Source: Ctena decussata (taxonomy: Eukaryota > Mollusca > Bivalvia > Lucinida > Lucinidae). From it: a stretch of 64,000 bases of DNA. The position numbers and the translations under genes are program-made. The notes under the pieces are model-generated. The model made no database searches and was not told the origin of the DNA. It saw nothing but the letters and a program-made list of their open reading frames with translations. Every line of letters starts with the position of its first letter. Position 1 is the first letter of the stretch. Where the stretch lies: NCBI GenBank assembly GCA_963989385.1, contig OZ022501.1, forward strand, positions 94,472,979 to 94,536,978. The letters run 5' to 3'. Of this stretch, positions 45,605 through 58,900 are shown piece after piece.

Positions 45605-45975
45605 TTTAAGAACGGATGATCTATGCAAGAAAACAAAGAAGTCACAGAAATTGTTCCAACTTTGAAAAAATGGCGTAAGGGGGGCATATTTTTCATATTA
45701 GAGTTATCACCCTGGAGATGCATGCTTTCAGATTGTAATATTTGCTTCTACAAAGTAAAAGTCTGGCTATGTCCCTGTATGTGTCATTATGATATCATGC
45801 GCAGAAGTTGACATTCGTTTATTATGTTAGTTGGAAAAGTGTTTATGTATAATGAAAAAGGTAATAAAATGATTATGATAAAAGAAATATCAGTTTCAGC
45901 TTTTCCTTGATCATAATGCAGGAGTTTGTAATTTTATTCAAACAAAAATAAAGATTAAAAAGAAGACAAAAATAA

Positions 45976-45995
45976 TAGTATATATATATATATAT
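45976..45995. repeat. TA microsatellite
   Basis: About ten TA units at 45976-45995. Confidence 0.8.
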
Positions 45996-46231
45996 TTGCA
46001 TCATCGTCCTGATAAAATGTCAAGCTCCTGTAATATGATAATTCGAACCCATATACTCTCAAACATGTGTACCCCATCATTATATTTCTTTAAAGCCATT
46101 TAATACTCACTTAACATTGAACAATAGGGCATTATCACCTTTCCCTACTATGTCTATAGTGGCTGCATTATCGGCTGCGTTTTCCCTATACATTTAATAC
46201 GGCTGCATTTTATGGCTGCATTATATACCGG

Positions 46232-46770
46232 CCCCACATTCACTTTCCCCGACACATCTCTCTTGATGCCCAAATGCACTGTATTGGTTTCCAAGAAACT
46301 TTTTGACCAGACAGGACAAATTCAGTTGTGTCAGATCTTTTACCACATTCACTTTCCCCGACACATCTCTCTTGATGCCCAAATGCACTGTATTGGTTTC
46401 CGAAGAAACTTTTTGACCAGACAGGACAAATTCAGTTGTGTCAGATCTTTTACCACAACGAAAACGCAAGACTGCTACTCTTTGTTGGGCTTATGAAATA
46501 TCCTTCTCTATTGGCATTACTACCGACATCCCAGATCATAGCTTGCATGGTGTGTTTTTCTCTTGCAAGAACTGCCAGGTCATCTGCAACTGTTATACCT
46601 ATCTTAACTTCTGAATATGTATCTTCTAGATGAAGGAGCAGAGGATTATTGTACCGTTTGTAATGAGTAATGGAAAGTACACCCCCTGTCTAACGCCTGA
46701 TAAATCTCATATTCCAACGTTGTACACTAGCTCTGCAATCACAACATTAGTGTCGTTACGCTTCAAGCGC
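46232..46770 (-). pseudogene. Decayed non-LTR retrotransposon reverse-transcriptase fragment
   Basis: Read on the minus strand, in different frames, are landmarks of a LINE-type reverse transcriptase in the right order: DLSGVRQG near 46700 (family G-V-R-Q-G), then EDTYSEVKIG with VADDLAVLA (the F/Y-A-D-D catalytic motif, here V-A-D-D), then an isolated SPTKSS, then VHLGIKRDVSGK (family T-H-L-G-I). Frameshifts and in-frame stops separate them, so it is dead. The 3' part holds a 109-bp internal tandem duplication. It lies antisense, ending about 100 bp before the TMEM214 start codon. Confidence 0.6.
46233..46455. repeat. 109-bp tandem duplication inside the RT relic
   Basis: The block beginning ACATTCACTTTCCCCGACAC at 46236 recurs at 46345 and runs to about 46455. 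The copies are almost identical, differing by about one base, which implies a recent duplication. Confidence 0.85.
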
Positions 46771-46862
46771 CCGGTGAGATCAAGACTTCCGGTTTTGAAA
46801 TCGAAAACGTCGCAACTTTTACTTTTTTGTAAAAAAAATAAAATAATTCGATATTAATAAGG
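46740..46862 (+). promoter_or_regulatory. Probable TMEM214 promoter/5' UTR with ETS-like site
   Basis: The sequence before the ATG has CG-containing words unlike the surrounding AT-rich DNA, and an ACTTCCGG motif at 46785-46792 (the reverse complement of an ETS-type CCGGAAGT core), typical of housekeeping promoters. There is no TATA box at the expected spacing; the A-rich tract just before the ATG is likely leader. The start site is not visible from sequence. Confidence 0.3.
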
Positions 46863-46989
46863 ATGGCATCGTCCACAAGTAATTGGTCGGTCGTTGGAAA
46901 ACAGAAGAAAGGCAAAGGGCAGTCTCAGCACTTTTCTAAACAACAGAAGAAGCAGTTTATGGAGAACATGCCCAGAATAGAAGCAGCCG
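46863..46989 (+). CDS. TMEM214: TMEM214 exon 1 (start codon)
   Basis: The context AAGGATGG fits a metazoan start. It encodes MASSTSNWSVVGKQKKGKGQ, like the N-terminus of vertebrate TMEM214 (W-x-V-V-K-K-G). The donor is GCCG|GTGAGT, phase 1. Confidence 0.85.
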
Positions 46990-49900
46990 GTGAGTGATGT
47001 CGGGCTTTTACCATACGGTAAATAATGGGCTGGCATTTAACTGTAATGACTTTACGCCATAAGGACTCTTTTTTTTTTTTTTTTCGTAGCGACTCTGAGA
47101 ATGCCTAACCCGACCCAAAATGCTGGAACCGAAGGCTACTTATCGTGCCGTCTTATGCTTTCGCCAGCCATATGCTATCGATACCTTCCTTTACGTCGCA
47201 AAATTTTCCCAAGAAATTACATCATACATCACGTTGACCTTTGATCTGGTCGTCTGAGGCTTCGTCTTCAACCCATTGAAAGAATCAACACAACATGCTA
47301 AGAATAAAGGTAAACTCACTGTACTTACAAAATAACATGTAATTTGTCCATTTTCAATTATATCCATAATTATTGACCATAAACTCATTGAAATTTCCGC
47401 TTTTTTACTTTCCGCTGTCATGGACGCTTTCTCATCTGTTTATTTACTCTGTGGTGCTTAAAATAGAACCGGTCAAAGCGCATGTCTGTGTTATATTTTA
47501 AAAGTACGGAAATGCAAACATGTCATAGGTCCTTATTAGATTGAGATTCACATAGAACACCTTCTTAGAATGTCTTTAGTTGATTTCAATGCACTATTGC
47601 TGCTGAAAAGCTATTAAGACTTTATTTCAACTTATAATTGTGTAGTTGTAGAGCATGCCAAGTAGATGTATGAACTACCAGCAGGTATGTGAACTCTAAC
47701 TTGTGTAAATAACAATGGTTTTCTATTATGCTCTCGTTAGATTTGTAGCAGTTCATATTTTAGTTTGCTTTGTTCCATATCTTGTCAATGGCGATTAATT
47801 TGAGCTTAAAAAACAAAAGAGAAAGTAACAGCGGATTTAAGTCACAGGTATGTATGATATTTATGCGCCACCGTAGATATTTTGGTGCAACAATTGCACA
47901 GCGCGCGACAATTTGGATATGCAAATGAGTATCGAAAGCATGTAACAGGCTTTTTCATTGGTCAATTTTTATAGTCATGTTTCTGAGTCATGCTGTAAAA
48001 CACTCGGCTCGGAAAATGGCGTGTTTTCATTGATCCTAAAGAGGAAAAAGGCGAAGTTTTATGCATATAAGGGGAAATATTTGTTTACAGTGCTGTGTTG
48101 CGAGTACACCGGAATACTTTATTTAGGTATCGATAGCATATGAGTCCAGGATACCTATTAAAGGCGCCCCGATAGCTCAGTGGTACTCAGACAAAACGGA
48201 CCATGGACAAAACGGACCAGACAAAACAGACCATGGTTAGGACAAAAAGGACCACGTTTCAGGACAAAACAGACCACGTTTCAGGACACAACAGACCACG
48301 TTTCAGGACCAGACAGACCGTGCTAGAAGACAAACCAGGCCATTAATTGGTGCCAATTAAAAGATTAAAGAGCTAGGTTTTCCTTCTGCCTTGTATTTAA
48401 GGAGATTTTGGGACCCACATACCAATGTTTTAAGAGTCCAATGCCAAAAGTAAAGGGTCCTGCACTCTATAAAATGTTATAAAATGTCCAAATCAAATAT
48501 CAGAATTTCATAAATACTTTATTTTGAAAATCATTACTTTGTGTTCCGCCAAGATTCATCACTTTCAATTGGGACTTAGAGTTTGTTCTGAGAGTCCCAT
48601 TGGATGCACAGTTTTTTTTCTGGGAGTCCCAGACACCATTTTGGGGGTCTGAGACTCTCAATCTTGAGTCCGGGAAAACCCTGATTAAAGAGTATATAAT
48701 TATCAAAGACAAAGTTAAATGGTCACAATTATTTGAATACTGCTCATGATCTCATCTACCTTTGATTGTCGCTAATATCTGAATAATTTAATACGTTGAT
48801 AAAAGGTAATATTCTTATCTTTTGAGCATGCAAATTGCTTTGTTAGTGTTGCAACTAAAATGAAACGTGCTATCTCAAGATTAACGGAATGTCTGAATGT
48901 TGTCCGTTTTGTCCTTAAACGTGGTCCGTTTTGTCCTGAACGTGGTCCGTTTCGTCCCGAACGTGGTCCGTTTTGTCCCAAGCGTGGTCCGTTTTGTCCG
49001 TGGTCCGTTTTGTCCGTGGTCCGTTATGTCCCTAATTCAGCTCAGTCTGTAGAGAGGTTTACCTATAACCGTAGACTGGCTACATACCTCTACCACGTAG
49101 GTTCAAAACCTGCGCTGGCAAGAATGAATGGTTGGCTGTTCCTTTCGGGGTTGCGATGGTTTCTAGGGGTGTAACAATACATCAAACTATCAATATTATA
49201 TCTGGATAAGACATGTCCCCAATAGTTATCGCAATGTGTTGCAATAGCAACCTGCAATAGTAATAGTATCGCAATGGTACATCTTGCAATGCCAGTACTA
49301 TTGCAAAAGTCTTTTATGGACTATTGTTACATCCCTAGTGGTTTCACAGAGTATTTCCCAGCCCTGATACAGCTGACAACTACTTCTGGCTTTTTTCCAC
49401 CACAGAACAGTCCTCTGCTGTAATGATCCGGTATGTTCGAATTTGAGTATCCTGGTGAATGATTGTCATTGGACGTATCACCAGTAAACAATTCTGATTC
49501 TGAGTATGAAGGAAGACAAAAACAAAAGAAAAACCCTTACCCAAACCTGCCAAGTTTTCAGTTAACAAAAGAGTGAGACTGCGCCCGAAGCCTCGATTTA
49601 GCCCCCTTTTCCACATTAGTTCATTCGCGGAGAAACCCATTGACAATGGAAAAAAGTAAGATTTTTTGTGTCATTTTTTTTTCTTTATGTGAAACTAGAG
49701 ATTGGGGATGGCAGTGGGGAGGAGTAGGATCAGTAGGTAGTTCTTAAATGAAGATAAACATCAAGTATTCTTATTTACAGGGTTTTTTTTACTAAAATTT
49801 TATACATTGAGTTTGTAATGTTAAAGTGATCTGCTATCAAAAATGGAAAGTTGTGTTCAGCAATGAAGTTGCTAAAGAGAGTTCCAGCTCTGACATCTTG

Positions 49901-52900
49901 GTCTTTTATGGTAACAACAAAATCAGATCATACCGTCTAGGTAACAACAAAATCAGATCATACCGATTGCAAAAGTTTTGACTTTTTCAATGACTGACTG
50001 TGAAGATCTGTGTTACCGTGCTTTTTACATCATTTTTTTCCGGCGTGGGAAACACTGAATTGCCTTTGGCAAAGTTTACAAAATGCAAATCTGTTGCCCT
50101 TCTCACTCTTTGTAATCAAGGAAAACTCGATCTCCCATCAATTTTGGTACTTTGACTTATAAACCTTTTTTTTTTCTCCGGCAATATTTCATGTACATAA
50201 AAACAGAAGTACACATTTGGCCGTCTTCAGCTCTAATTGCTATCGAATACTCGAGTTATTTTTACCCATGCTATTTTAAGACTATCGGAAACCTTTACCT
50301 TGACCTATTTTTAGACCAGATGATGAAATTTTACCTTGGATGTCTTTTTCTGTTTAAGATCCTGTGAAAGAATCATCTACCATCTATGATGCATTCGTAG
50401 CCAAAGAACAGGAGAAACGTCAAGAAAAGTTTGTTGACAAGCTGGATGCCAAAGAGGGCTCGGGTAAAGAGAATGGGGATGGTGTGCAAAAGAAGAAGAC
50501 TGCTGTCAAGAATGGCAAAAAACCTGAACATGACAGGAGGAAACTAACATTTGAGGAAGCAGTAAAAGAGGTCAGTAGGAACAGGGGATTTTCTATGTGT
50601 TCATAGGGGCCGAAAATCAGCCCCATTCCCAAACAGAGTTTCTTTAAAATCATGCTGAATTCCCAAATTTTGCAACTTATACCTGAAATTTTCATTTCCA
50701 AATTCCAAAGGGCCAAATTTCCCCCCAATTTTAGGAAAAAGGCCGCCCCATTCCCAAAAAAACCTTTATAAAGCCCTGCAGGAAAGACCCAGGGCCCAGC
50801 CTTTCAAAATGAGTGACATTGTTAGCAAGCAAAGCATTACAGTTTCAATCATATTGTACACAAATACATTGCCATTTTTGTATCCAAGAAAAGTGAGGAG
50901 CTATTGCAGTGCAAAATTTCCTCACATTTTCTGCCAAAAATATTAGCTTGATTTTATGTGTACTAGATTTTTGTAGCCGAAGATAAGTGTCTGTATGTGA
51001 TTGGTGTTTCATGAAAAGGAACCTGAAGCCATATGCATACAGTAAACACATGTCAGCCTGCACAAACTTTACTTTTCAATTTTTTGATTTCTCAAGATTT
51101 ATAGATGATATGTGAACAGGGATGACCCTAATCAGAAAGTGTGGGTGTGCAGGCTGATTTTAGTCTTTCTGTTTGCACATGTCAGTCATATATATACCAC
51201 AGGGTATAATCGATTCCGCTAATTTTCGCTTCCTGCAGAGACTGTACATCATATTTGGCTTACGCCGAGACTGTCTGCAATCTCTTGCTTCCTGCCGAGG
51301 CGTCTCTACATGATAAATGGCTTCCTGCAGAGACTGTCCGCGTGATTCTGCTTCCTGTCGAGGCTCTCGGCAGGAAGCAGAGTCATGCAGACAGTCTTGG
51401 CAGGAAGCCAATTTTCGAGGACAGTAGTCCCTGCAAGAGTTCGCGGAAGCCAAATATGATGTACAGTGTCTGCAGGAAGCAAAAATTAGCGGAAATCGAT
51501 TATACCCTATGTAAACCTCAAATAATAAAGTGAATACCACAGCTCCAAGGGAGGCCACTCTAATGTGGAAGTATTTTGCTTTTCTTCATATGGGGGCTAG
51601 GGGAGAGTCGGGTAACTTCGGACAGTGGGTAATTTCGGACAGTGACACTGTTTCCTTTATATGTCAGTTGTTTGGGCATAAAACTGGCCAAACAGTGAAA
51701 ATCCTGATGAGATGGCTCATTATGAGCCGTCTCATCTGGATTTTCACTGTTTGCCATGATATGTCCGAATTTACCCGCCTGTCCGAAGTCGCCCGACTCT
51801 CCCCTACTTTACTCTTTAAGAGTAATGATAACCCCCAGTGGCCACATGCGCCTAATTTTTGTCTCGGGCCACCAGAAATCTCCAAAATATGACCTTTGGT
51901 GGCCCAAATTTATCTTTCTGGCAATACTAAATGACTGGGAACTTTAGGTAGTGGATAATTTGGGCCACTGAAAGTTAGGCCTGTCAGCTTTTGGGCCACC
52001 ATAAAATTTTGTGAGTTTCCAGTACTGTTAACCATCCTTTTAGAAGAGATTCAGCTGCCAAGGAAGCAAATAATGTTGTAATTTTGTACCTCTTTCAAAA
52101 ACTGTGCTGAAACCATAGCAGTGTAGCCATATCAGCATCAAAAGGTAATTCTAATGCACTTAGGTATGTAACGCAACGTCTGATTGGATAACGTCAAAGA
52201 TTTGCAACAGTATATTCTACGATATACTGTTGGAAACCCGACATCATTATAAAACCTCGCTTCTCATTGGCTGACGTTTGGTTTTACGCTACTGAAAGTG
52301 CTTGCAATGGGTGCAACGAAGTACACTTTGAAAGGTGAAAATGTGAAAAAGTTCATTAGAATGGGGATAACTGTACTGAAAAATGTCATTTGGGGAGGTA
52401 AATCATAGGTTATGGTCGCAAATTGCATTTTACGGCTCCGCTGGCGTGTCACCGTAAAACGAAATTTCCGACCATAAAACCGATGATTTACTTCCCCAAA
52501 TGACAATTTTGAGTACAGTTATCCCCTAAATGGGTGTCCTTTCAGGGGAAGCAACTCTTCCAGTCTCATTTTTGCCCAGGTGTCAACTCTTCAAAGAAAG
52601 ACAGAGCTCTAGATAAGAAGGAGTATTTGATGATAATTAAGGATAATTTTTCTTATTTCTCATTCAAACCATATGTTGTGACCCCTCATCTGAACCGTCT
52701 CGTCGAGACGGTTCAGATGAGGGGTCACAACATATGTTTTATGCAGAATTAACGAAAATTATCCCTAATTATCACCAAATACTCCCTCTTATCTAGAGCT
52801 CTGAAAGAGTTTGCTCCTTTAAGAGTAGATTCTGTTTTGCAAGGGCTTTGTCATCCAGGGAAGCAAACAAGAAGTAACAAAGGTTTGTTCCCAATTGTAA

Positions 52901-55900
52901 AAGTGATGGAAAAACATGCAGATGTACCCATACACATTATATACTCAACAGCAAAAGAAACGCATATTTTTTAGTGTCTTGTTTTGCCTCATTAAGTGTA
53001 ATGATGTTTTACTTTTAACTTAGTACTGGGATTTGCCTATACGTGGCCATAAGCGCTGCAGCATTTTCTTGTCACAGTGCAAATCTTAGAAAAAGATATG
53101 AAGATTTTTGTCTAAAAGGCAAAAATCACAAAATTCTGCATCACAATGGCAAACAATAAATTATCAATAGGATTTTGCTGCATGTGAGTTCAGCATGATG
53201 TCACCAATCAGAAAACGGTATAAAACTTTTAAAAACTTGATTCTTATACAGTCAAATCGCACATGCAAAGATCTGCATTTTTTCGAAGTTTTTGAAATTC
53301 GTCTGAATTATCAAATTATTAGAAAAATCAGGTAATTTGTGATTCAAAATGAGTAAGGCTACGGGTAAAAGACCCGTTTAAAACAAATTTTGGTTCGAAA
53401 TGAGCACGTATTTTGCTCACTTCCGGTTTGAGTTACGAAATTTAAAAGCCGAAAAAATGTTTTCTGGAAAAAAATCTTGTCTTCCGATTCGGTTACCGTA
53501 GACTGCCCTTTGTGATAAAGATGCTGTATGATTTTCATTCAATATTGCCCAGTGATTTCAAGGATCTAGCGCCCAAAAGTTCAATCTGTGGTTGCATTAT
53601 TGGAAGGACACACGGAATTACTTCCCTTTGTTACATACTCCAATTGATTGTGACCACTTACCCTTTTATTTAACCCGAATTGGAATCCATTTTCAATTCG
53701 GTTTGCTGAAAAATCCACAAAATTTTCTTTTCGTATCGCAAACCTTGCCTACTTTACGGGATTTTCATACAGGGGCATAACTTTGTTTGTAACGAGTAAC
53801 CAATTCTGAAAAGCCTTGATGATGAGATATTGAGATATTGTAGCATCCTAGATAAAAAGGGCATCAGTTTTGGAGCCAGGCACAACTCAGTTCAAGACAC
53901 TGAGTTAACTGATCAGTATTTGTGAATTTTGATATTGACCCCTTGATTGTTTACGCTTTCGTTACGCATGAATAAACAAGTAAAATTTCAACAAGTTTGC
54001 GATGAAGTGTACTCCATGCGTTGATAATATCTTCCCTGTTTTGCCAATTTCAGCAGATTTTTATTTTGACTTGAAAACACCAAAAAGAAAAATATGCGTT
54101 ATTTTTGCTTTTGAGTATATAAACATTTAAATCCCTACTGAAACCGGTTGTATACTAGTAGTGCAATGTGATCAAACACTTGCCCTTTCCTAGGCTTGAA
54201 AATTATTGAAATTATCCAACTGAAGTTATCTCTTATCTTCCCAGATCTCTGAGGAGGAGTTAAAGTCTGTGCTACTGCAGTCAAAAGAACACTTCCCTGA
54301 GAAGTCTGAGCTCTGGCTGAAAGATCTAGTCACCTATCTCAACATGAAGCTGGAGAGTGTTCCAGAGACAGACAAGTATCTCAAGCCAGACAACAAAGGT
54401 AAACTCCAGGGCCTGGGTGTTCAAAGCAGATCGTTAGTTTAACGAAGTTGTTAGTCAGTGATTCATTCAGTCCTCTAGTACATATAAAATCAAATGTGCT
54501 AAAAAATTTTCAGAAAAAAAATGAGAGGAGCACGTCCCATTAACTAACAACGCCATTAGTTTTGAACAACTGGGCCCAGATTTGGTATTCAGCGTATTTT
54601 GATGATAGTTATTGAGTAATTTTCTCTGGTTTCTGAATATAACATGTTGTGATCATTAAAAGTGCCTGTAATGATCAGAGTAATAGAGGCATGCCTGTGA
54701 TGATCAGAGTAATTGAGGCTTTCTGTTTTAATCAGAATTTTACTCTAGATGGATGGATAGATTTAGGCTCTTCAACAGTATTTCAGTCATGTCTAGCTAA
54801 TGAAAAGATAATATTGAAAGGCTGTGTGCAATGAAGCCTTCTGCAGCATTTGAACTGGGGTTACTAGCATAACTTGCCAAGGCTTGACCCACCGAACTAG
54901 AGGCCTCCTTTGTCCTCCAGGGTCATCTGCCCTTGCTCTGAGACTATATATATGATCTATAATTTTAACATCTGGCAACAGATTTTTTTTCCAAATTCAG
55001 TATTTGCATTTTCCTTGGGAATATCTCATTAAGGATTAGTAATGGGCAAATTTGATAATTTCTGACTGATTTATGCCACTTGTCAAGGTTCATAAATCAA
55101 GTTTTAGCCTGTTGTTTCTCTGCTCTTTGATATGGAGTAGTATGGCCAATTAGTGATGTGTATATATATATATAGGTATATAGAGTGTATAACTGACCAG
55201 TCTAACTAGTCCGGACCTTTTAGCCTAGTGGTTGTGTGCTCGTTTTATAATCTTGGTGTCGTGAAATCGATTCCCGGTCGACGAAATTTTCTTTACAGAT
55301 TTTTCTCTTCCTACTACAGATATATCTCTGTAAACTTCAGTTATTTCACAGAAACAATAGAAATGAAAGATGCTGTCTGTTTCAATCAGAATTTTGTCAG
55401 CTGAGGTTATCAGCTATACAAATACCAAAAAAGAAAACAAAATAAATAAATAAAAGAAATTACTGAATTAGAAAAAGAAAAGAAAAATTAAATAAAAGCA
55501 CACTCTCACAAGATGTTTAGGTTTGCAGTTGAGTGTATCAGGGTGTTGTTTGCAGTGGTTTGCCATGTTATTCCTATTAAACATCACAAGGGCATTGCAT
55601 TTTATCACAGGTGTGGGGTGGAGGAGAGGGGCATTTATTAGAGCATGAAGAGACGAAACAAGGCCCTTGCACAAATGCTTTCAATTAACTGTATTGAGTT
55701 TGACCATGTAATAGTAATGGCTGCAATTTGCCTTCACAAGAAAAGCTGGCAATTGCATGAAATTAACCCATGGACCATGATGAGGTAAAAATATCATCAC
55801 ATATAAACTACAGTATCAGCATATTTCATGCCTGGAAATCGTAGGGAGAACAATTAGGATTAATACGGTATTTCTGCTTCTAGTGGGAAGCCAAGTGCCA

Positions 55901-58900
55901 ATTTACAATCTCTGATCTAAGTCTTGATGTTTTGCCCTTATGTTCATGTTCACTTGATGGAGCTGTAACTTCATTTCATATTGTTATATTTTCACAGATT
56001 ATCCTCTGAATGGCATGTCCAAGGGTTGTGTGAAAGTGTTTAAGTCAGTACTCAACGACTGTAGCACAGCCACACTGGAGCATCTGTTGTACTTCTGTAT
56101 CCACACCATGTTAAACATCAATCAGCCTGGTGTCTCTCTCTATGGTTACAAGATCTTCCTGCAGCTTCTTGCCAGAAATAACCCAGATATTGTTGTCTCA
56201 AAGATGTCACAGGTAAACAGAACAAAAGCTATAATGCCAAAATCTTTTTGGATGAAAATTGGTGACTTTTTTTCTGACATATGAAATGATTGAGTTCTAA
56301 ACATACCATCTTTAAGCTGCTAATTATTCAAACCAGTTATCGTTCATGTCCTGAAATATGAAGACATTGTTTTTCCAACAGGGAGTGTGTAAAATAATTG
56401 TTGACATCCTGTTAAACAGTGCAGACTCTGCTCAAACTACTCCATAGAACAGCTGATCTGGATCTATATTGTTAACCCAGGCACTTCTGTATGTATACAT
56501 GTATTTATAAACATTACAGTAGCAATATATGAGCCTTGACACAAGAAAAACAACAAAGTGGTTTTTGCGCTCAGTGCAGACTCAGATCAGCCTGGGCATC
56601 CACCCAGACTGATCAGAGTCTTCGCTGTCTGCATGAAGCTAGCTTTTAAGCCCACAGGGAAGACTCTGCTCAGACTGGGCAGATGCCCAGGCTGATCTGA
56701 GTCTGCTTTGGGCACAACCACTTCGTTGGTTTTCTCGTGTGGTGGCTCATATTTACCGTACAATAATTGATAACTATTAGTAGCTTAGCAAACAATGTTG
56801 ACTCAGATTTCTCATATACCCATAGAAAAGTCTGCCATGTTTTGGCTTGTATCTCTCCCGACATTTAGCTTTTTAACAGTAGTGCTTTTATTAATTGCAG
56901 TATAAAGACTTGGTGAAATCAACTCAGAACAGACCTAGTCAGTGTCTGTCCATTCTCTGGGCTCTTGGACAAGTTGGTATCACAAGCCTTAAGAGTGGGC
57001 TTAGAGGTAGGTATCATATTTATCATCATTATTCGGACATAACATCAGAGCAAACAGTGTAGACCAAGATCAGACTGCTCCGGATAGAGCAGTCTGATCA
57101 GGATCTGCAGTGTTTGCCATTAGTTATACAAAACATTCTTTACTTTGACTAAAGGATGGGTCAGATTTGAAGATGAAAGACTCCAGTACAGAAACTGTTC
57201 AAATATCTGAATATTTAATTATTATATGGAGGGTCAGGTGACTGGCCTTTTGATTTTCAAACAGAGGTCAGATTGTTCCTGTACGTGAGACAATATGCTG
57301 AGATATGTACTGAACGAAGACAGTGAAATCTCTCTACAATAGCCACCTTTAGAAATGCATAAACTTGGCTGCTCAGTAGAAGGGTGGCCATTATGGAGAG
57401 ATCAAATATTTAGTAATGCTATACTTTTGAGGAATCCAGAAATGGTTATTGTTGACAGATGACAGTTCATGGAGGTTTACAATTAGGCAAAATATTTCAA
57501 GACAGACTGGCATAATGTTATGCCCAAGATCGATTATAGTATAAGTAAACACACTGATTGAATGTGAAAAAGTTTTATAACAAGGTTGGAAGATACGAAA
57601 TATTATCTGAGATTTTGTAAGTCAGGTTAAAGACCTGCTGGAGGCAGGAATCTTTTTAATTGTAAACAGGGTTCTATTGTGCATAGCCTTTCATTATCAC
57701 CCACCCATCATCCTAATATGGCTGAATACTGTTAAATTATGCACCCCCCCCCCCCCCACCATGGTGGGGGGAGGGGGGGACATATTGTTTTTGGTGTGGA
57801 TCCCATCGGCATCGGCGTAGCTTCTTGTCTGCACTCTATCTCCTGAAGGGATGCATGGATTTTGACCAAACTTGCACAGATACATCACTGGATGAGGGGG
57901 GGGGGACTGATTAGATTTTGGTGACCTTGACCTTGTTTTCAAGGTCACAAGAGGTCAAAGAATGATAAAAAATAGCTTGTCTGCGCCATATCTCCTGAAG
58001 GAATTGATGGATTTTTACCAAACTGGCACAGATATATCACTAGGAGATGGCAAAGAACTGTCTAAATTTTGGTGACCTTGACCCCATTTTCAAGGTCACA
58101 GGAGGTCAAAGAGTGTTGAAATGCCTTGTCTGCACCATATCTCCTGAATGGATGGGTGGATTTTAAGCAAACTTGCACAGATATATCACTTGGAGATGGC
58201 AAAGAAGTGGTTAGATTTTGGTAACCTTGACCCCATTTTCAAGGTCACAGGAGGTCAAAGAATGTTGAAAAATGTCTTGTCTGCACCATATCTCCTGAAT
58301 GGATTTATGGATTTTCACCAAATTTGCACAGATGTATAATTGGGAAATGCAAAAGAAGTGATTATATTTTGGTGACCTTGACCCTATTTTCAAAGTCACA
58401 GGTCTTAACTTGGCAGCATTTAGGGAAAACAATACTGCTGGGAACGTGCAGGTGGGGGGACATCTGTTTTTGCCAAAAACATTTCTAGTAGGACTTAAAA
58501 TCACAAGTCACTCCATACAAGATTGGGCTTTAGAATAATTCTCAGATAATATCTGATACTGTATTTAGTCATGAAAAAAAATGTTGTGGACCAATGTTAA
58601 AACCATTTTAGAGAGGTTTTTCTGAGTTCCCATCATACATTTTGGGGAGAAATAAACTTTTCCCTGTATAATCATCAGAACACCATTTTTTCTGGAGCTC
58701 TGAACATGTAAGTATATATCAGAACTTTTTGGATCTCATATTAGAATTACCTCATAGGGGAAATGATTTCCCTTTAATAGCAAAAGTTTTGTATAGAGAT
58801 AAATGAACAAGTTCCGGTTTCAAGTCTTAGACTTCTCTAGAGCTTTTGTCGTCTCTTCTATTCCAGTCTGGCTACAGATCATGCTGCCGTGTTTGAGTCT

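Noticed and set aside
48191..49032. CRISPR-like or satellite array
   Set aside because: The units are contiguous without unique spacers, inverted at the two ends, and lie in an animal intron. They fit a mobile-element terminus better.
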